This document shows, piece by piece, positions 1 to 9,808 of a stretch of DNA of 44,090 nt. This DNA is from an uncultured Pelagibacteraceae bacterium. GTDB lineage: Bacteria; Pseudomonadota; Alphaproteobacteria; Pelagibacterales; Pelagibacteraceae. The position numbers were made by a program, and so were the translations under genes. The DNA lies in contig CACNSS010000009.1 in NCBI GenBank assembly GCA_902623215.1, forward strand, positions 1 through 44,090. The letters run 5' to 3'. The notes under the pieces are model-generated. The model saw nothing but the letters and a program-made list of their open reading frames with translations, ran no database searches and was not told the origin of the DNA. Position 1 is the stretch's first letter, and each line of letters opens with the position of its first letter.

Positions 1-198
1 GTTTCATTTGCTGTTAAGCCTACCTCATCGATTTTAAAGAGCAGAAAAACAATAAATAGATTTGGAAAAAATACCACTATTTCTGTTAAAGGTAGACATG
101 ATCCGTGTGTTGGAATTAGAGCAGTACCAGTAGGTGAAGCAATGCTATCATGCGTCTTGCTTGATCATTATTTATTGAATCAAGCTCAATGTGGATAA
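1..198 (+). CDS. aroC: Chorismate synthase, C-terminal end (partial)
   Basis: This open frame enters from the left edge and stops at TAA 196-198, leaving 65 codons. The visible tail contains RKTINRFGK, then [18 protein letters not shown], which is the conserved C-terminal signature of chorismate synthase; it is followed by LLDHYLL. The enzyme makes chorismate from 5-enolpyruvylshikimate-3-phosphate, the last step of the shikimate pathway, using reduced FMN. The gene converges on dxs with only 5 bases between the two stop codons, and no terminator is visible there. The upstream portion lies outside the window, so start, operon and full length are unknown. Confidence 0.9.
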   Translation, partial: VSFAVKPTSSILKSRKTINRFGKNTTISVKGRHDPCVGIRAVPVGEAMLSCVLLDHYLLNQAQCG

Positions 199-203
199 AA
201 ATT

Positions 204-2117
204 TTATTTTTGTTTTTGTAAAATAATATTAGAATTCAATACATCTAAAATTTGATCTTCAATTGAAATACAATCTAAATTTGCTTGTTTATACATGTTA
301 TCGGGTTTATCTTGATCTATAAAAATATCTGGGAGTTTCATTGACCTAAATTTTAAATTTGAGTCCATCAATCCCTTTTTTGTCAAAAAATCAACCACAT
401 GAGAACCAAATCCACCGATAGATCCCTCTTCAATTGTTATAATCGCTTCATGAGTTGTTGCTAATTGCCATATTAAATTTTCATCTAAGGGTTTTGCAAA
501 CCTAGCATCCACTATTGTAATATTTACTCCCTTTTTTTTTAAATTTTCTGATGCTTTTAAGCTTTCATTTAATCTAGCTCCAAAATTTATTAAGGCCAAT
601 TTTTTTCCCTCTTGAATAATTCTTGACTTACCAATCTCTATTTTTTCATTAATTGAGGGTAATACTGATCCAATACCTGCTCCTCTGGGGTATCTAAATG
701 CACATGGTCTATCATTAATCTCTGTAGTAGTATTTATCATTCTAACTAACTCCGCCTCATCACTAGCAGCCATCACAATAAAATTAGGTAATGTTGCTAA
801 ATAGGTCGTATCGAAACTTCCTGCATGTGTAGGTCCATCAGCTCCAACTAGTCCTGCTCTATCTATCGCAAATCTTACGGGTAAACTCTGTATTGCAACA
901 TCATGAACAACTTGATCATATGCTCTCTGAAGAAATGTTGAGTAAATTGCTGCATAAGGTTTATAATTCTCAGTTGCCAAACCAGCAGCAAAAGTAACCG
1001 CATGTTGTTCAGCAATACCGACATCATAAGTTCTGTCTGGAAATTCTTTTCGAAAATTGCTTAATCCAGTTCCATCTGGCATAGCCGCAGTTATTGCAAC
1101 TATTTTACTATCTTTTTTTGCGTGTTGTATAAGAGTATCAGCAAAAACTTTAGTATATGATGGTATTTTACTGGAACTTTTTTCCTGTTCTCCAGTCTTT
1201 ACATTGAATTTAGATACTCCATGATAATTATCTTTTGCTTCTTCAGCAAAAGAATAACCTTTTCCTTTTTTTGTTTTAATGTGGATTAATATTGGGCCTT
1301 GGTGTTTCGAGTCCCTCGCATTTCTCAAAATTGGAATTAATGAAGAAAGGTCATGGCCATCTATAGGACCAATATAATAGAAACCTAATGAACTAAACAA
1401 AGTACCTCCAGTTACAGCTGATCTTAATAAATCTTCAGCTTTACCTGCTTTTGCACTAAATCTTTTTGAAAATGCTGATGTAATCAATTTTATGGTTTCT
1501 CTCAAACTAAAATAAATTTTACCAGAAAAAATTTTAGCTAAATATGTTCCCATTGCTCCGACAGGTCTTGCTATTGACATATCGTTATCATTCAATATCA
1601 CAATCATTTTAGTCTTTGAGGCACCAGCATTATTCATAGCTTCATAAGCCATACCTGCACTTATTGCACCATCACCAATCACTGCTATAACATTTTCTGA
1701 CTTTTTGGATAATCTATTAGCTTCTGCAATTCCTAAAGCTGATGAAATTGAGGTAGAGCTATGAGCAGCTCCAAAAGGATCATATTCACTTTCTAAACGC
1801 TTTGTAAATCCTGAGAGACCTCCTCCTTGCCGAAGTGTTCTTATTTTATCTTTTCTTCCTGTTAAAATCTTATGAGGGTAACATTGATGTCCAACATCCC
1901 AAATTAACTTATCACTTGGTGTATTGAAAATATAATGCAGTGCAACACTTAATTCTACAACACCTAAGCTGGCACCCAAATGTCCTCCGGTAACTGATAC
2001 TGCATCAATCATTTCCTCTCTTAATTCGTCAGCAACCTTTTGCAGTTTTATTTCAGGAATTTTTTTTAAGTCCGATGGAAAATTAATTTGATCTAAAAAT
2101 TCGTATTTTTTTTTCAT
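204..2117 (-). CDS. dxs: 1-deoxy-D-xylulose-5-phosphate synthase
   Basis: DXS condenses pyruvate and glyceraldehyde 3-phosphate into DXP, the entry step of the MEP isoprenoid pathway, and also feeds thiamine and pyridoxal synthesis. The 637-residue length is normal. Visible motifs are GGHLGAS (about 44-50), DVGHQ (about 74-78), the thiamine-diphosphate motif beginning GDG at 148-150 and ending in an Asn about 28 residues on (ILNDND), and the pyrimidine-domain segment [15 protein letters not shown] with its catalytic Glu. It starts at ATG and overlaps the end of ispA by 4 bases, so it is the last gene of a translationally coupled xseB-ispA-dxs operon, a common alphaproteobacterial order. No odd residues were noticed. 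Confidence 0.97.
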   Translation of the reverse strand: MKKKYEFLDQINFPSDLKKIPEIKLQKVADELREEMIDAVSVTGGHLGASLGVVELSVALHYIFNTPSDKLIWDVGHQCYPHKILTGRKDKIRTLRQGGGLSGFTKRLESEYDPFGAAHSSTSISSALGIAEANRLSKKSENVIAVIGDGAISAGMAYEAMNNAGASKTKMIVILNDNDMSIARPVGAMGTYLAKIFSGKIYFSLRETIKLITSAFSKRFSAKAGKAEDLLRSAVTGGTLFSSLGFYYIGPIDGHDLSSLIPILRNARDSKHQGPILIHIKTKKGKGYSFAEEAKDNYHGVSKFNVKTGEQEKSSSKIPSYTKVFADTLIQHAKKDSKIVAITAAMPDGTGLSNFRKEFPDRTYDVGIAEQHAVTFAAGLATENYKPYAAIYSTFLQRAYDQVVHDVAIQSLPVRFAIDRAGLVGADGPTHAGSFDTTYLATLPNFIVMAASDEAELVRMINTTTEINDRPCAFRYPRGAGIGSVLPSINEKIEIGKSRIIQEGKKLALINFGARLNESLKASENLKKKGVNITIVDARFAKPLDENLIWQLATTHEAIITIEEGSIGGFGSHVVDFLTKKGLMDSNLKFRSMKLPDIFIDQDKPDNMYKQANLDCISIEDQILDVLNSNIILQKQK

Positions 2118-2986
2118 TTATTTCTATTCAAAATATAATTTAAGGTTTCAGATAAATTCTTGGATTTTGGTTCATAATTTTTTAATTTAGTATTAATTTT
2201 TAAAATAATTTTATTTGCATATTTAATAGTATTTTTATACCCCAGTAAACTAATAAGAGTTGCTTTACCCTTTTTTTTATCTTTTCCTGTTTTTTTTCCT
2301 GCAGCTAAGAGGTTTCCATCGTAATCAATTAAATCATCAGCAACTTGAAATAATAAACCTATATCAGCTCCAATATTTTCAAAGTTCTGAATATTTTTTT
2401 TACTTTTGTTCTTTAATATTAATGGCGCTGCGCAACAAAAACTAAAAAGCTTTCCAGTTTTTTTTATTTCCATTTCAATTATTTTTTTTTTTGAAATTTT
2501 CTTATGTTCGTAGCTTAAATCTAAATATTGACCACCAGCGATACCAAGGTGTCCGGAACTTTCAGAAATTTTATTGATTAATCTAACTTTCGTTTTTTCA
2601 CTGGCATTTAAATCTTTATGACTTAAAATTTCGAAAGCCATAGTTAAAAGTGAATTTCCAGCGAGAACAGCTGTAGACTCTCCAAATTTGATATGAGTAG
2701 AGGGCTTACCTCGTCTTATTAAATCATTATCCATACATGGTAAATCATCATGAATGAGTGAATAAGCATGAATACATTCAACAGCAGCACCGATAATTAT
2801 TAATGTTTTATAATTCAAATTAAATATTGAACCAACATCAACCAGTATTTTTGATCTTATTTTTTTGCCGCCTGAAAATAATCCATATTGCATTGGAATA
2901 ATTAATTCAGATTTATTTTGTTTTTTTATAAACCTTTTTAAAAAAATATTTGTATCCTTAGCAATTTTATTTAGTTTTTTTTGCAT
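2114..2986 (-). CDS. ispA: Polyprenyl (farnesyl/geranyl) diphosphate synthase
   Basis: A short-chain trans-prenyl transferase that adds isopentenyl diphosphate to allylic diphosphates, supplying farnesyl diphosphate for undecaprenyl, quinone and other lipids. The 290-residue protein shows the first aspartate-rich motif DDLPCMDND preceded by HAYSLIH (about residues 75-90), GKPSTH, and the second motif DDLIDYDG near residue 217. The N-terminal GGKKIRSK motif binds diphosphate. It overlaps xseB by 20 bases and dxs by 4 bases, so all three are probably one transcript. Chain length cannot be fixed from the sequence alone; farnesyl diphosphate is the usual product at this locus. Confidence 0.94.
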   Translation of the reverse strand: MQKKLNKIAKDTNIFLKRFIKKQNKSELIIPMQYGLFSGGKKIRSKILVDVGSIFNLNYKTLIIIGAAVECIHAYSLIHDDLPCMDNDLIRRGKPSTHIKFGESTAVLAGNSLLTMAFEILSHKDLNASEKTKVRLINKISESSGHLGIAGGQYLDLSYEHKKISKKKIIEMEIKKTGKLFSFCCAAPLILKNKSKKNIQNFENIGADIGLLFQVADDLIDYDGNLLAAGKKTGKDKKKGKATLISLLGYKNTIKYANKIILKINTKLKNYEPKSKNLSETLNYILNRNK

Positions 2987-3221
2987 TACTCTTTAATATT
3001 ATTTTAGATATATTTTCTTTAGTTGTTGTGTTGATATCGATAACCCTTTTTTTAAATTTTTTCTCGATAATATTATTAAGTTTTAATAAATTTTGATATT
3101 TTTCAATCGAATTTTGTAAATCTTTTTGACTTTCTAAGTCCTCAATTAATTTATTAGCTTCAAGAGTTAATTCTTCAAGAGATGAAGACTCATAATCATT
3201 TGGTAAATCCTTATCTTTCAT
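2967..3221 (-). CDS. xseB: Exodeoxyribonuclease VII small subunit
   Basis: An 84-residue protein, the usual size for XseB, which joins XseA to form a processive single-strand exonuclease. The family signature is visible as SLEELTLEANKLIEDLES followed by a helix containing SIEKYQNLLKL. The C-terminal 20 or so residues are basic and extend past the core. It is the first gene of the xseB-ispA-dxs operon, and its start lies only 20 bases from the divergent sua5-type gene, so both promoters must lie in that gap or inside the opposite coding regions. The large subunit xseA is not in the window. Confidence 0.88.
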   Translation of the reverse strand: MKDKDLPNDYESSSLEELTLEANKLIEDLESQKDLQNSIEKYQNLLKLNNIIEKKFKKRVIDINTTTKENISKIILKSNAKKTK

Positions 3222-3241
3222 ATAATACTCTCAGATAATAC

Positions 3242-4189
3242 ATGAAAATGAATCTTGCAAATATTAAAAAAGCTAAAAAACTACTCTGTAAAAGAGAATG
3301 TATTGCGATACCTACAGAAACAGTTTATGGTTTAGCGGGTAATGCTTACTCAGACCGCGCTTGTCAAAAAATATATAAGCTTAAAAAAAGACCAAAAAAT
3401 AACCCTCTTATAGTTCATTATTTGGATATTCCTAGATTGAAAAAAGATTGTTATCTAAACAAAGACTTTATTAAGCTATATAAAAAATTTTGTCCTGGCC
3501 CCCTAACATTTATTCTAAATCTTAAAAAAACCTCAAAAATTTCAAAAGTAATTACTAATAAAAAAAATACATTAGCAGTAAGATTTCCACGTCACTTCGT
3601 CACGAGAAGATTACTAAAAATTTTAAAATTTCCTTTAGCGGCTCCAAGTGCTAATCCCTCATCTAGGGTTAGTGCTGTTACATCCACTGATGTAAAAGAG
3701 GATTTTGGGAAAAAAATAAAGTACGTACTTGAAGGTGGAAAATCATCTATTGGAGTAGAATCAACAATTATTGATCTCAGAAAGAATCCTCAAATCTTAA
3801 GATTAGGTGGTTTAAATGTTTCAACTATACAAAAAATACTAAGAAAAAAAATATCAATAAATAACAAACCTTCAAAAATCATTTCACCAGGTCAATTTAA
3901 GGTTCATTATTCACCAGGTTTGCCCATCAGACTGAATGCAAAAAATATTCATAAAGATGAAGCATACTTGTTGATCAGAAAGAGAAAAGTAAGTAAATCA
4001 AATTATTATTTTTTGTCACAAAAAGGAAATCTAAAAGAAGCTGCAAAAAATTTATATTCTACTTTGAGAAAAATTAAAAAAAAGAAATATAACTCGATTG
4101 CAGTATGCAAAATTCCCAATAGAGGATATGGTAAAACTATTAATGATAGATTATTAAGAGCATCAAGATTCAATGAAAAAACCACTTGA
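3242..4189 (+). CDS. tsaC: Threonylcarbamoyl-AMP synthase, Sua5 type
   Basis: Makes threonylcarbamoyl-AMP from threonine, bicarbonate and ATP, the first step of the universal t6A37 modification of ANN-decoding tRNAs. The YrdC domain (about 1-195) shows PTETVYGLAG, the basic KLKKRPKNNPL segment, LAVRFPRH, APSANPSS and GVESTIIDL. The protein is 315 residues rather than about 190, because it carries the extra C-terminal Sua5 domain beginning after the PGQFKVHYSPG linker near 220. It overlaps the following ABC ATPase gene by 17 bases, so the two are co-transcribed despite no obvious functional link. Confidence 0.93.
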   Translation: MKMNLANIKKAKKLLCKRECIAIPTETVYGLAGNAYSDRACQKIYKLKKRPKNNPLIVHYLDIPRLKKDCYLNKDFIKLYKKFCPGPLTFILNLKKTSKISKVITNKKNTLAVRFPRHFVTRRLLKILKFPLAAPSANPSSRVSAVTSTDVKEDFGKKIKYVLEGGKSSIGVESTIIDLRKNPQILRLGGLNVSTIQKILRKKISINNKPSKIISPGQFKVHYSPGLPIRLNAKNIHKDEAYLLIRKRKVSKSNYYFLSQKGNLKEAAKNLYSTLRKIKKKKYNSIAVCKIPNRGYGKTINDRLLRASRFNEKTT

Positions 4190-4901
4190 AGTAATAGGAT
4201 TATCAAAAACTTATAGTACAAAAGAAGCAGTAAAAGACGTTTCTTTTAAAGTCAATCAAAATGAAATTATTGGGATACTTGGTCCTAATGGTTGTGGAAA
4301 AACTACTACAATCGGTATGATTTTAGGTTTGTTAAAACCATCAAAAGGAAAGGTTTTAATAAATGGAGTCGAAATTGAAAGCCAACGTGTAGATTTATTA
4401 AATCAATTAAATTTTATATCTCCTTATATAGAGTTGCCAAAAAAATTGACAGTTAGACAAAATTTAGAAGTTTATGGGAGGCTTTATGATGTGAAAAAAC
4501 ATAAGGCAAAAATTGATTATCTGTGTGAAAAATTAAGACTCCACGAATTTATAGATAAATTAACCGGGGAGTTGTCATCTGGTCAAAAAAATAGGGTTAG
4601 TCTTGCAAAATCAATAATTAATAATCCAAAAGTTTTACTTCTTGATGAACCTACAGCATCACTTGATCCAGAAACAGGTGACTATGTTAGAAGTTTTTTA
4701 GAGGAATACCAACAGGAAAATAAAACATCAATTTTATTAGCATCACACAATATGGCAGAGGTAGAGAGACTGTGTTCCTCAGTTTTAATGATGAATAAAG
4801 GGTCGATTATTGATGAGGGTAGACCCGAGGAATTAATTAAAAAACATGGAAGAAAAAATATGGAAGAAGTTTTTTTAAAACTTACAAGGGAAAAAGTATG
4901 A
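4173..4901 (+). CDS. ABC-2 type exporter, ATP-binding subunit
   Basis: A 242-residue ABC ATPase with Walker A GPNGCGKTT (about 38-46), signature LSSGQKNR (about 137), Walker B VLLLDEP (about 157) followed by the D-loop SLDP, and the H-loop SHNM. Together with the next gene, which starts 4 bases before this one ends, it forms an ABC-2 family exporter of the NodIJ/DrrAB/CcmAB-like class. The substrate cannot be told from sequence. The chosen ATG overlaps the upstream sua5-type gene by 17 bases and is supported by the typical N-terminus, which runs straight into the first beta strand (VIGLSKTY). Confidence 0.93.
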   Translation: MKKPLEVIGLSKTYSTKEAVKDVSFKVNQNEIIGILGPNGCGKTTTIGMILGLLKPSKGKVLINGVEIESQRVDLLNQLNFISPYIELPKKLTVRQNLEVYGRLYDVKKHKAKIDYLCEKLRLHEFIDKLTGELSSGQKNRVSLAKSIINNPKVLLLDEPTASLDPETGDYVRSFLEEYQQENKTSILLASHNMAEVERLCSSVLMMNKGSIIDEGRPEELIKKHGRKNMEEVFLKLTREKV

Positions 4902-5689
4902 ATTTTAATAAAATTTATGGTCTTTTCCTTAGACATTTTTATTTAATTAAAAGTTCTTTGCCAAGAATTTTGGATTTAATTTATTGGCCAACAATTCAAA
5001 TAATTTTGTGGGGTTTTATCTCAAAATTCTTCTCAATACATAGTGACTACTATAGTAATACTTTGGGAGTAATTTTAACATGTGCAATACTTTACGATAT
5101 TCTTTTTAGATCAAGCATTAGTTTTAATATGCTTTTTTTAGAAGAAATCTGGAGTAGAAATTTCACAAATTTATTTATTGCTCCCCTAAAGCTTAAAGAA
5201 ATTATTGTTTCATTAATTTTTACTGCTTTGATAAGGACTTTAATAGGATTGGTTCCTGCAATCATGTTAACCTCCCCTCTATTTGGTGTATCGATTTTAA
5301 AATTGGGTTTGCCACTTTTATTCTTATTCATAAGTTTATATCTATTTGGGATAACACTTGGATTATTTGTAAGTTCAGGTCTAATTAGATTTGGTCCATC
5401 TTTTGAAAATATTGCATGGTCATCCTTATTTTTGTTAGCTCCTTTGGGATGCATTTATTATCCAATAGAAATTCTACCAGACTTCTTTCAATTCATAGCA
5501 AAATGTTTGCCACTTGTTTATATTTTTGATGAAACTAGAAATATACTTTTAAATGGATCAATTGATTATGTAAATTTAAAACAAGCATATTTATTGAACC
5601 TGCTCTATTTGCTAATTGGAATAGTGCTATTTTATTTATCTTTTTTAAGAGCTCGAATTAAGGGAACTTTAATAAATATGGGAGAATAA
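4898..5689 (+). CDS. ABC-2 type exporter, permease subunit
   Basis: A 263-residue polytopic membrane protein with about six hydrophobic segments, typical of ABC-2 permeases. The region around PLKLKEIIVSLI is the coupling-helix-like stretch, and the segment near FFQFIAKCLPLVYIFDETR is the typical proline-bearing end of the core. It starts inside the ATGA overlap with the ATPase gene, indicating translational coupling and a two-component exporter. Its stop lies 1 base from the encoded CCA end of the convergent tRNA-Arg gene. Substrate unknown. Confidence 0.9.
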   Translation: MNFNKIYGLFLRHFYLIKSSLPRILDLIYWPTIQIILWGFISKFFSIHSDYYSNTLGVILTCAILYDILFRSSISFNMLFLEEIWSRNFTNLFIAPLKLKEIIVSLIFTALIRTLIGLVPAIMLTSPLFGVSILKLGLPLLFLFISLYLFGITLGLFVSSGLIRFGPSFENIAWSSLFLLAPLGCIYYPIEILPDFFQFIAKCLPLVYIFDETRNILLNGSIDYVNLKQAYLLNLLYLLIGIVLFYLSFLRARIKGTLINMGE

Positions 5690-5690
5690 T

Positions 5691-5767
5691 TGGTGCGCCT
5701 GCTAGGAGTTGAACCCAGAACCTCCTGATCCGAAGTCAGGCGCTCTATCCAATTGAGCTACAGACGC
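5691..5767 (-). tRNA. tRNA-Arg, anticodon UCG
   Basis: Read on the minus strand, a full 77-base cloverleaf with encoded CCA is seen. The acceptor stem GCGTCTG pairs with CAGGCGC, including one G-U pair. The D arm is GCTC...GAGC, the anticodon stem CCTGA/TCAGG encloses loop CTTCGGA, and the T stem CTGGG/CCTAG encloses TTCAACT. U33 and the following TCG give anticodon UCG (reads CGA/CGG); G37 fits an anticodon ending in G. It is convergent with the ABC permease gene, 1 base away, and divergent from the pseudouridine synthase gene with a 23-base gap. Confidence 0.95.
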
Positions 5768-5790
5768 ATATATTATTAATATTATATTTT

Positions 5791-6771
5791 ATGAAAAAAA
5801 ACATTAGTTTTATAGTTAAAGAACAGGAAAAGAATTTAAGAGTTGATGTTTTAATTAATAAAAGAGCTGAATTTATCAGCAGAACAAGGATTAAAAATTT
5901 AATACTTAAAGAAAAATTAAAATTAAATAATAAGATTATTAAAAATCCCTCAAAAAAAGTCTCAGTTGGTGACTTTATAGATCTTCAAATCCCAGAACCA
6001 AAGACAGCATCTCTTAAACCTTATAGATTTAGATTAAAAATAATTTATGAAGATAAAGATTTATTAGTAATTGATAAACCTGCTGGCATAATAATGCATC
6101 CAGGAGCTGGAAACTATGATAAAACAATCGTTAATGCCTTAATGACTTATAACAAAAACTCTTTATCAAACATAGGTGATGAGTTAAGACCTGGTATTGT
6201 TCATAGAATTGATAAGAACACCTCTGGTTTGGTTGTAATTGCAAAAAACAATGAAACTCATGAAAATTTATCAAAACAATTTAACGATCACACAATTAAA
6301 AGAGTCTACCAGCTTTTAATATGGGGTAAACTTAAACCGTCTTATGGAAGAATTGAAACTTTTATTACTCGTAGTTCAAAAAATAGACAACTAATGGAAG
6401 TTAGTAGTTCTAAAGGTAAGAAAGCTATAACAAATTATAAAACACTTGAAATTTTTGAAAATCAGAGAACACCAACTTTAAGTTTAGTTGAATGTAAATT
6501 AGAGACAGGAAGAACACATCAGATAAGAGTTCATATGAATTATAAAGGTAATAGTATAGTTGGAGATGATAAATATAAAAAAAAATATAAAAAATTAAAA
6601 AATATTAATTTAGATCTCCAAAAATCAATTACTAAATTAAATAGACAATTCCTACATGCAAAAACTTTAGGATTTATACATCCACACACTAAGAAAGAGA
6701 TGATTTTTTCCTCACTTTTGCCACAAGATCTAAATAATATTCTAAAAATGCTTAGAAACACTGAAGAATAA
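5791..6771 (+). CDS. rluD: RluA/RluD-family 23S rRNA pseudouridine synthase
   Basis: A 326-residue pseudouridine synthase. An N-terminal S4 RNA-binding domain covers about residues 15-62 (RTRIKNLILKEKLKLNN). The catalytic domain shows motif I LLVIDKPAGIIMHPGAG and the catalytic-aspartate motif RPGIVHRIDKNTSGLVV near 135-150, then TGRTHQIRVHM. S4 plus this length fit RluD, which modifies the helix 69 loop of 23S rRNA. The S4-RluD gene directly upstream of rpoH is a common alphaproteobacterial arrangement. RluC remains an alternative for the exact target. Confidence 0.88.
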   Translation: MKKNISFIVKEQEKNLRVDVLINKRAEFISRTRIKNLILKEKLKLNNKIIKNPSKKVSVGDFIDLQIPEPKTASLKPYRFRLKIIYEDKDLLVIDKPAGIIMHPGAGNYDKTIVNALMTYNKNSLSNIGDELRPGIVHRIDKNTSGLVVIAKNNETHENLSKQFNDHTIKRVYQLLIWGKLKPSYGRIETFITRSSKNRQLMEVSSSKGKKAITNYKTLEIFENQRTPTLSLVECKLETGRTHQIRVHMNYKGNSIVGDDKYKKKYKKLKNINLDLQKSITKLNRQFLHAKTLGFIHPHTKKEMIFSSLLPQDLNNILKMLRNTEE

Positions 6772-6812
6772 ATTATTGAAAATTAGGTATAATTAATTAA
6801 ATAAACACTGCT

Positions 6813-7706
6813 ATGGGCACAACAATGAGCAACAATATGCCAACCCTTTCTAATGAAGGTGGGCTATCTGCGTATTTAGAGCAGATTAAAAAATTTCCGA
6901 TGTTAGCTGCAGAAGAGGAATATATGCTAGCAAAAAATTGGAAGACGACTGGTAATATTAAAGCTGCTGAAAAATTAGTCACTAGTCACTTAAGATTAGT
7001 TGCAAAGATTGCTATGGGTTACAAAGGATATGGTTTGCCTATTAATGAAATGATTTCAGAAGGAAATGTAGGTCTTATGCAAGCTGTTAAAAAATTTGAA
7101 CCAGAAAAAGGTTTTAGATTGGCAACATATGCAATGTGGTGGATCAAGGCTTCTATTCAAGAATATATTTTAAGATCTTGGAGTCTTGTCAAAATTGGGA
7201 CTACTACTGCTCAAAAAAAATTATTTTTTAATTTAAAAAAAATCAAAAATCAAATTTCTCCAGAAACTGAAGGAGACTTAAGAGATGAACACGTTGATCA
7301 TATAGCTAATAAGCTCGATGTAAGTAAAGAAGAAGTCGTTTCCATGAATAGAAGACTTTCTGGAAAAGAGTTCTCACTAAATGCTCAAGTTGGAGAAGAT
7401 GGCGATGAATGGCAAGACTGGTTGGTTGATAAAGAACTTGATCATGACTTAAAATTTGCTCACCATGAGGAAATGGAGCAAAGAAAAGATTTATTAAAAG
7501 ATTCTATTAAAGTTCTTAATGAAAGAGAAAGAGAGATTTTATACTCAAGAAGACTAAATGATGACCCAGCTACACTTGAGGATTTAAGTAAAAAATATAA
7601 AATTAGTAGAGAAAGAGTTAGACAAATAGAAAATAAAGCATTCGAAAAACTCCAAAAGCATATGCTTCTATTAGCTAAATCAAAAAATCTTTTACCCGCA
7701 AACTAA
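6813..7706 (+). CDS. rpoH: Heat-shock RNA polymerase sigma factor (sigma-32)
   Basis: A 297-residue sigma-70-class factor directing RNA polymerase to heat-shock promoters. Region 1.2/2.1 begins [24 protein letters not shown], the RpoH signature. Region 2.3-2.4 contains [22 protein letters not shown], and a QKKLFFNL RpoH-box-like segment follows. Region 4.2 is the helix-turn-helix [20 protein letters not shown]. The ATG at 6813 is used here; a second ATG at 6825 (MSNNMP) is equally possible, and neither has a clear Shine-Dalgarno. A TATAAT at 6788-6793 could be its -10, but a good -35 is missing. The end overlaps the convergent purA end by 4 bases. A candidate target promoter lies upstream of ftsH in this same window. 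Confidence 0.95.
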   Translation: MGTTMSNNMPTLSNEGGLSAYLEQIKKFPMLAAEEEYMLAKNWKTTGNIKAAEKLVTSHLRLVAKIAMGYKGYGLPINEMISEGNVGLMQAVKKFEPEKGFRLATYAMWWIKASIQEYILRSWSLVKIGTTTAQKKLFFNLKKIKNQISPETEGDLRDEHVDHIANKLDVSKEEVVSMNRRLSGKEFSLNAQVGEDGDEWQDWLVDKELDHDLKFAHHEEMEQRKDLLKDSIKVLNEREREILYSRRLNDDPATLEDLSKKYKISRERVRQIENKAFEKLQKHMLLLAKSKNLLPAN

Positions 7707-8995
7707 ACTTCAAAAGGGTTTTCAACTAAGATAGTATCATCTCTTTCTGGACTAGTTGAGATACTTGATACTTTTGCACCAATAAACTCTTCAACAGCAA
7801 AAATATATTTTTTTGCGTTTTCAGGTAATGAGTCCATATTTTTGACTCCACTTGTAGAAATTTTCCAACCAGGGAAAGTTTCATAAATAGGTTTTATTTT
7901 TATCTGATCTTCTACAGATGCAGGTAAATAATCTAATTTTCTACCATTGAGCTCATAAGCAACACACATTTTGATTTCATCAAGTTCATCTAACACATCT
8001 AATTTTGTTAAAGCAATTGAGTCTATACCAGAAATTTTGATTGTTTGCCTGACTAAAACACCGTCGAACCATCCGCATCTTCTTTTTCTGCTTGTGACAG
8101 TTCCAAATTCTTTTCCACGATTACCTAACAATTCACCAACTTTATCTGTTAGTTCTGTCGGAAAAGGACCCTCGCCAACTCTTGTTGTATAAGCTTTTGT
8201 AATTCCAAGAACATAATCTATCGAATTAAGTCCACAACCAGTTCCTGTAGCTGCACTAGATGCAACAGTATTTGAAGAAGTCACAAATGGATAAGTTCCA
8301 TGATCAACATCAAGTAAAATACCCTGGGCACCCTCAAATAAAATTTTCTTTTTTTGATTTTTATATTCATCAATTTTGAGCCACACCGGTTGTGAGAATT
8401 CTAATATTTGAGGAGCTATTTTTAGTAAATCAGATTTTAGTTTATCCTTTTCAAAAGTTTTTTTTCCTAAGCCTTTTCTAATTGCATTATGATGAACTAA
8501 AACTGACTCAAGTCTCTGATCTAAATTTTTTTCAGATCTTAAATCCATAACTCTTATTGATCTTCTCCCAACTTTGTCCTCATATGCTGGTCCAATTCCT
8601 CTTCTGGTTGTTCCTATCTTACTCTTGCCAGCCGCATCCTCTCTTATTTCATCCATTTCTCGATGAAAAGGCAAAATCAAATTTGCAGACTCTGAAACAA
8701 TAAAATTATTTTTATTAACCTCTATACCCTTAGATTTTATCTCTTTAATTTCCTCCAATAAGGCCCATGGATCTACGACAACGCCATTTCCAATTATTGA
8801 TATTTTACCTTTTCTAACTATACCAGATGGTAATAATCTCAATTTATAGGTTACACCATCTATTACAAGAGTATGTCCAGCATTATGACCTCCTTGGAAT
8901 CTTATCACTACATCAGCTTGTTCAGACAACCAATCAACAATTTTTCCCTTACCTTCATCACCCCATTGAGATCCGACGACGACTATGTTCTTCAT
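7703..8995 (-). CDS. purA: Adenylosuccinate synthetase
   Basis: Joins IMP and aspartate using GTP, the first committed step to AMP. The 430-residue length is standard. The N-terminal GTP-binding motif [14 protein letters not shown] (about 8-21), the GGHNAGHTL motif (about 35-43), [14 protein letters not shown] (about 128-141), [19 protein letters not shown] (about 220-238) and the C-terminal TSPERDDTI are all intact. It starts at ATG inside a TAATG junction with thiD, so it is the last gene of a long minus-strand run ftsH-folP-glmM-thiD-purA. It converges on rpoH with a 4-base overlap. Confidence 0.97.
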   Translation of the reverse strand: MKNIVVVGSQWGDEGKGKIVDWLSEQADVVIRFQGGHNAGHTLVIDGVTYKLRLLPSGIVRKGKISIIGNGVVVDPWALLEEIKEIKSKGIEVNKNNFIVSESANLILPFHREMDEIREDAAGKSKIGTTRRGIGPAYEDKVGRRSIRVMDLRSEKNLDQRLESVLVHHNAIRKGLGKKTFEKDKLKSDLLKIAPQILEFSQPVWLKIDEYKNQKKKILFEGAQGILLDVDHGTYPFVTSSNTVASSAATGTGCGLNSIDYVLGITKAYTTRVGEGPFPTELTDKVGELLGNRGKEFGTVTSRKRRCGWFDGVLVRQTIKISGIDSIALTKLDVLDELDEIKMCVAYELNGRKLDYLPASVEDQIKIKPIYETFPGWKISTSGVKNMDSLPENAKKYIFAVEEFIGAKVSSISTSPERDDTILVENPFEV

Positions 8996-9807
8996 TATTT
9001 AAATTTTTTATTTACTTTTAGAGAAACGAGATGGTTAATTGGGCCATGACCTTTTCCATATTTTGGGTTAAGTTTAATTGCTGAATTTACATACTTAATA
9101 CCAAGCTCACAAGATTTCTTTACAGTTTTTCCACACGATGTAAAGGTTGTAACCGCACTGGATAGTGTACAACCTGTACCATGAGTATTTTTAGTCTTGT
9201 AACGCTTGCTCTCAAAAATTTTAATATCTTTTTTGTTTATAAAAATATCTATAACATTTCTGTTTTTAGAGTGCCCACCTTTAATAAGTACACTTTTAGC
9301 TCCTAATCTAATAAGTTTATTTGCAGCAAAAATCATATCGTCTTTACTCAAAATTTTTGTTTTAGTTAAAATTTCTGCCTCTGGAATATTAGGGGTTATT
9401 AGTGACACTTTCTTAATTAACTTGAATTTTAATAATTGAATTGCTTTACTGTCTATTAATTTAGCCCCACCTTTTGCAACCATCACTGGATCTAAAATAA
9501 TTTTTTTTACATTAATTAAATCTAAAGCTTTTAAAACAGATCTTATAACTATTGAAGAATGTAGCATGCCAATTTTGATCGCATCAGGTCTTATATCTTT
9601 ACAAGTAAAAATAATTTGATTAAAAATTTCTTTTGGATCTATCCCCACAATAGATTTTACACCTGTAGTATTTTGTGTTGTAACTGCAGTAATAGCTGTC
9701 ATGGCATAAGATCCAAGAGCAGTAACTGTTTTTATGTCGGCTTGGATACCTGCTCCTCCAGATGAGTCCGATCCTGCTATTATTAAGATTTTTGAATTTG
9801 GCTTCAA
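8995..9807 (-). CDS. thiD: Hydroxymethylpyrimidine / HMP-phosphate kinase
   Basis: Phosphorylates 4-amino-5-hydroxymethyl-2-methylpyrimidine (HMP) and HMP-phosphate for thiamine synthesis. The 270-residue ribokinase-fold protein opens with [18 protein letters not shown], then has TAVTTQNT, the DPVMVAKGG stretch, [10 protein letters not shown] and the catalytic [11 protein letters not shown] near 210. The start codon is TTG, 1 base after the glmM stop; no in-frame ATG precedes the first motif. With thiE elsewhere in the window, it fits SAR11-type use of an external HMP precursor, since published SAR11 genomes lack thiC; that step is inference here. Confidence 0.93.
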   Translation of the reverse strand: MKPNSKILIIAGSDSSGGAGIQADIKTVTALGSYAMTAITAVTTQNTTGVKSIVGIDPKEIFNQIIFTCKDIRPDAIKIGMLHSSIVIRSVLKALDLINVKKIILDPVMVAKGGAKLIDSKAIQLLKFKLIKKVSLITPNIPEAEILTKTKILSKDDMIFAANKLIRLGAKSVLIKGGHSKNRNVIDIFINKKDIKIFESKRYKTKNTHGTGCTLSSAVTTFTSCGKTVKKSCELGIKYVNSAIKLNPKYGKGHGPINHLVSLKVNKKFK

Positions 9808-9808
9808 T

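Noticed and set aside
2260..2445. Plus-strand open frame opposite ispA, and similar antisense frames over thiD, pgk, gap, tolA and pntB.
   Set aside because: They are antisense shadows of well-conserved genes, dominated by Phe/Leu/Ser from poly-T and have no family motifs.
5768..5790. Promoter for tRNA-Arg in the gap before the pseudouridine synthase gene.
   Set aside because: Several TATAAT-like strings occur on both strands in this AT-rich 23-base gap, but none has a matching -35 at proper spacing.
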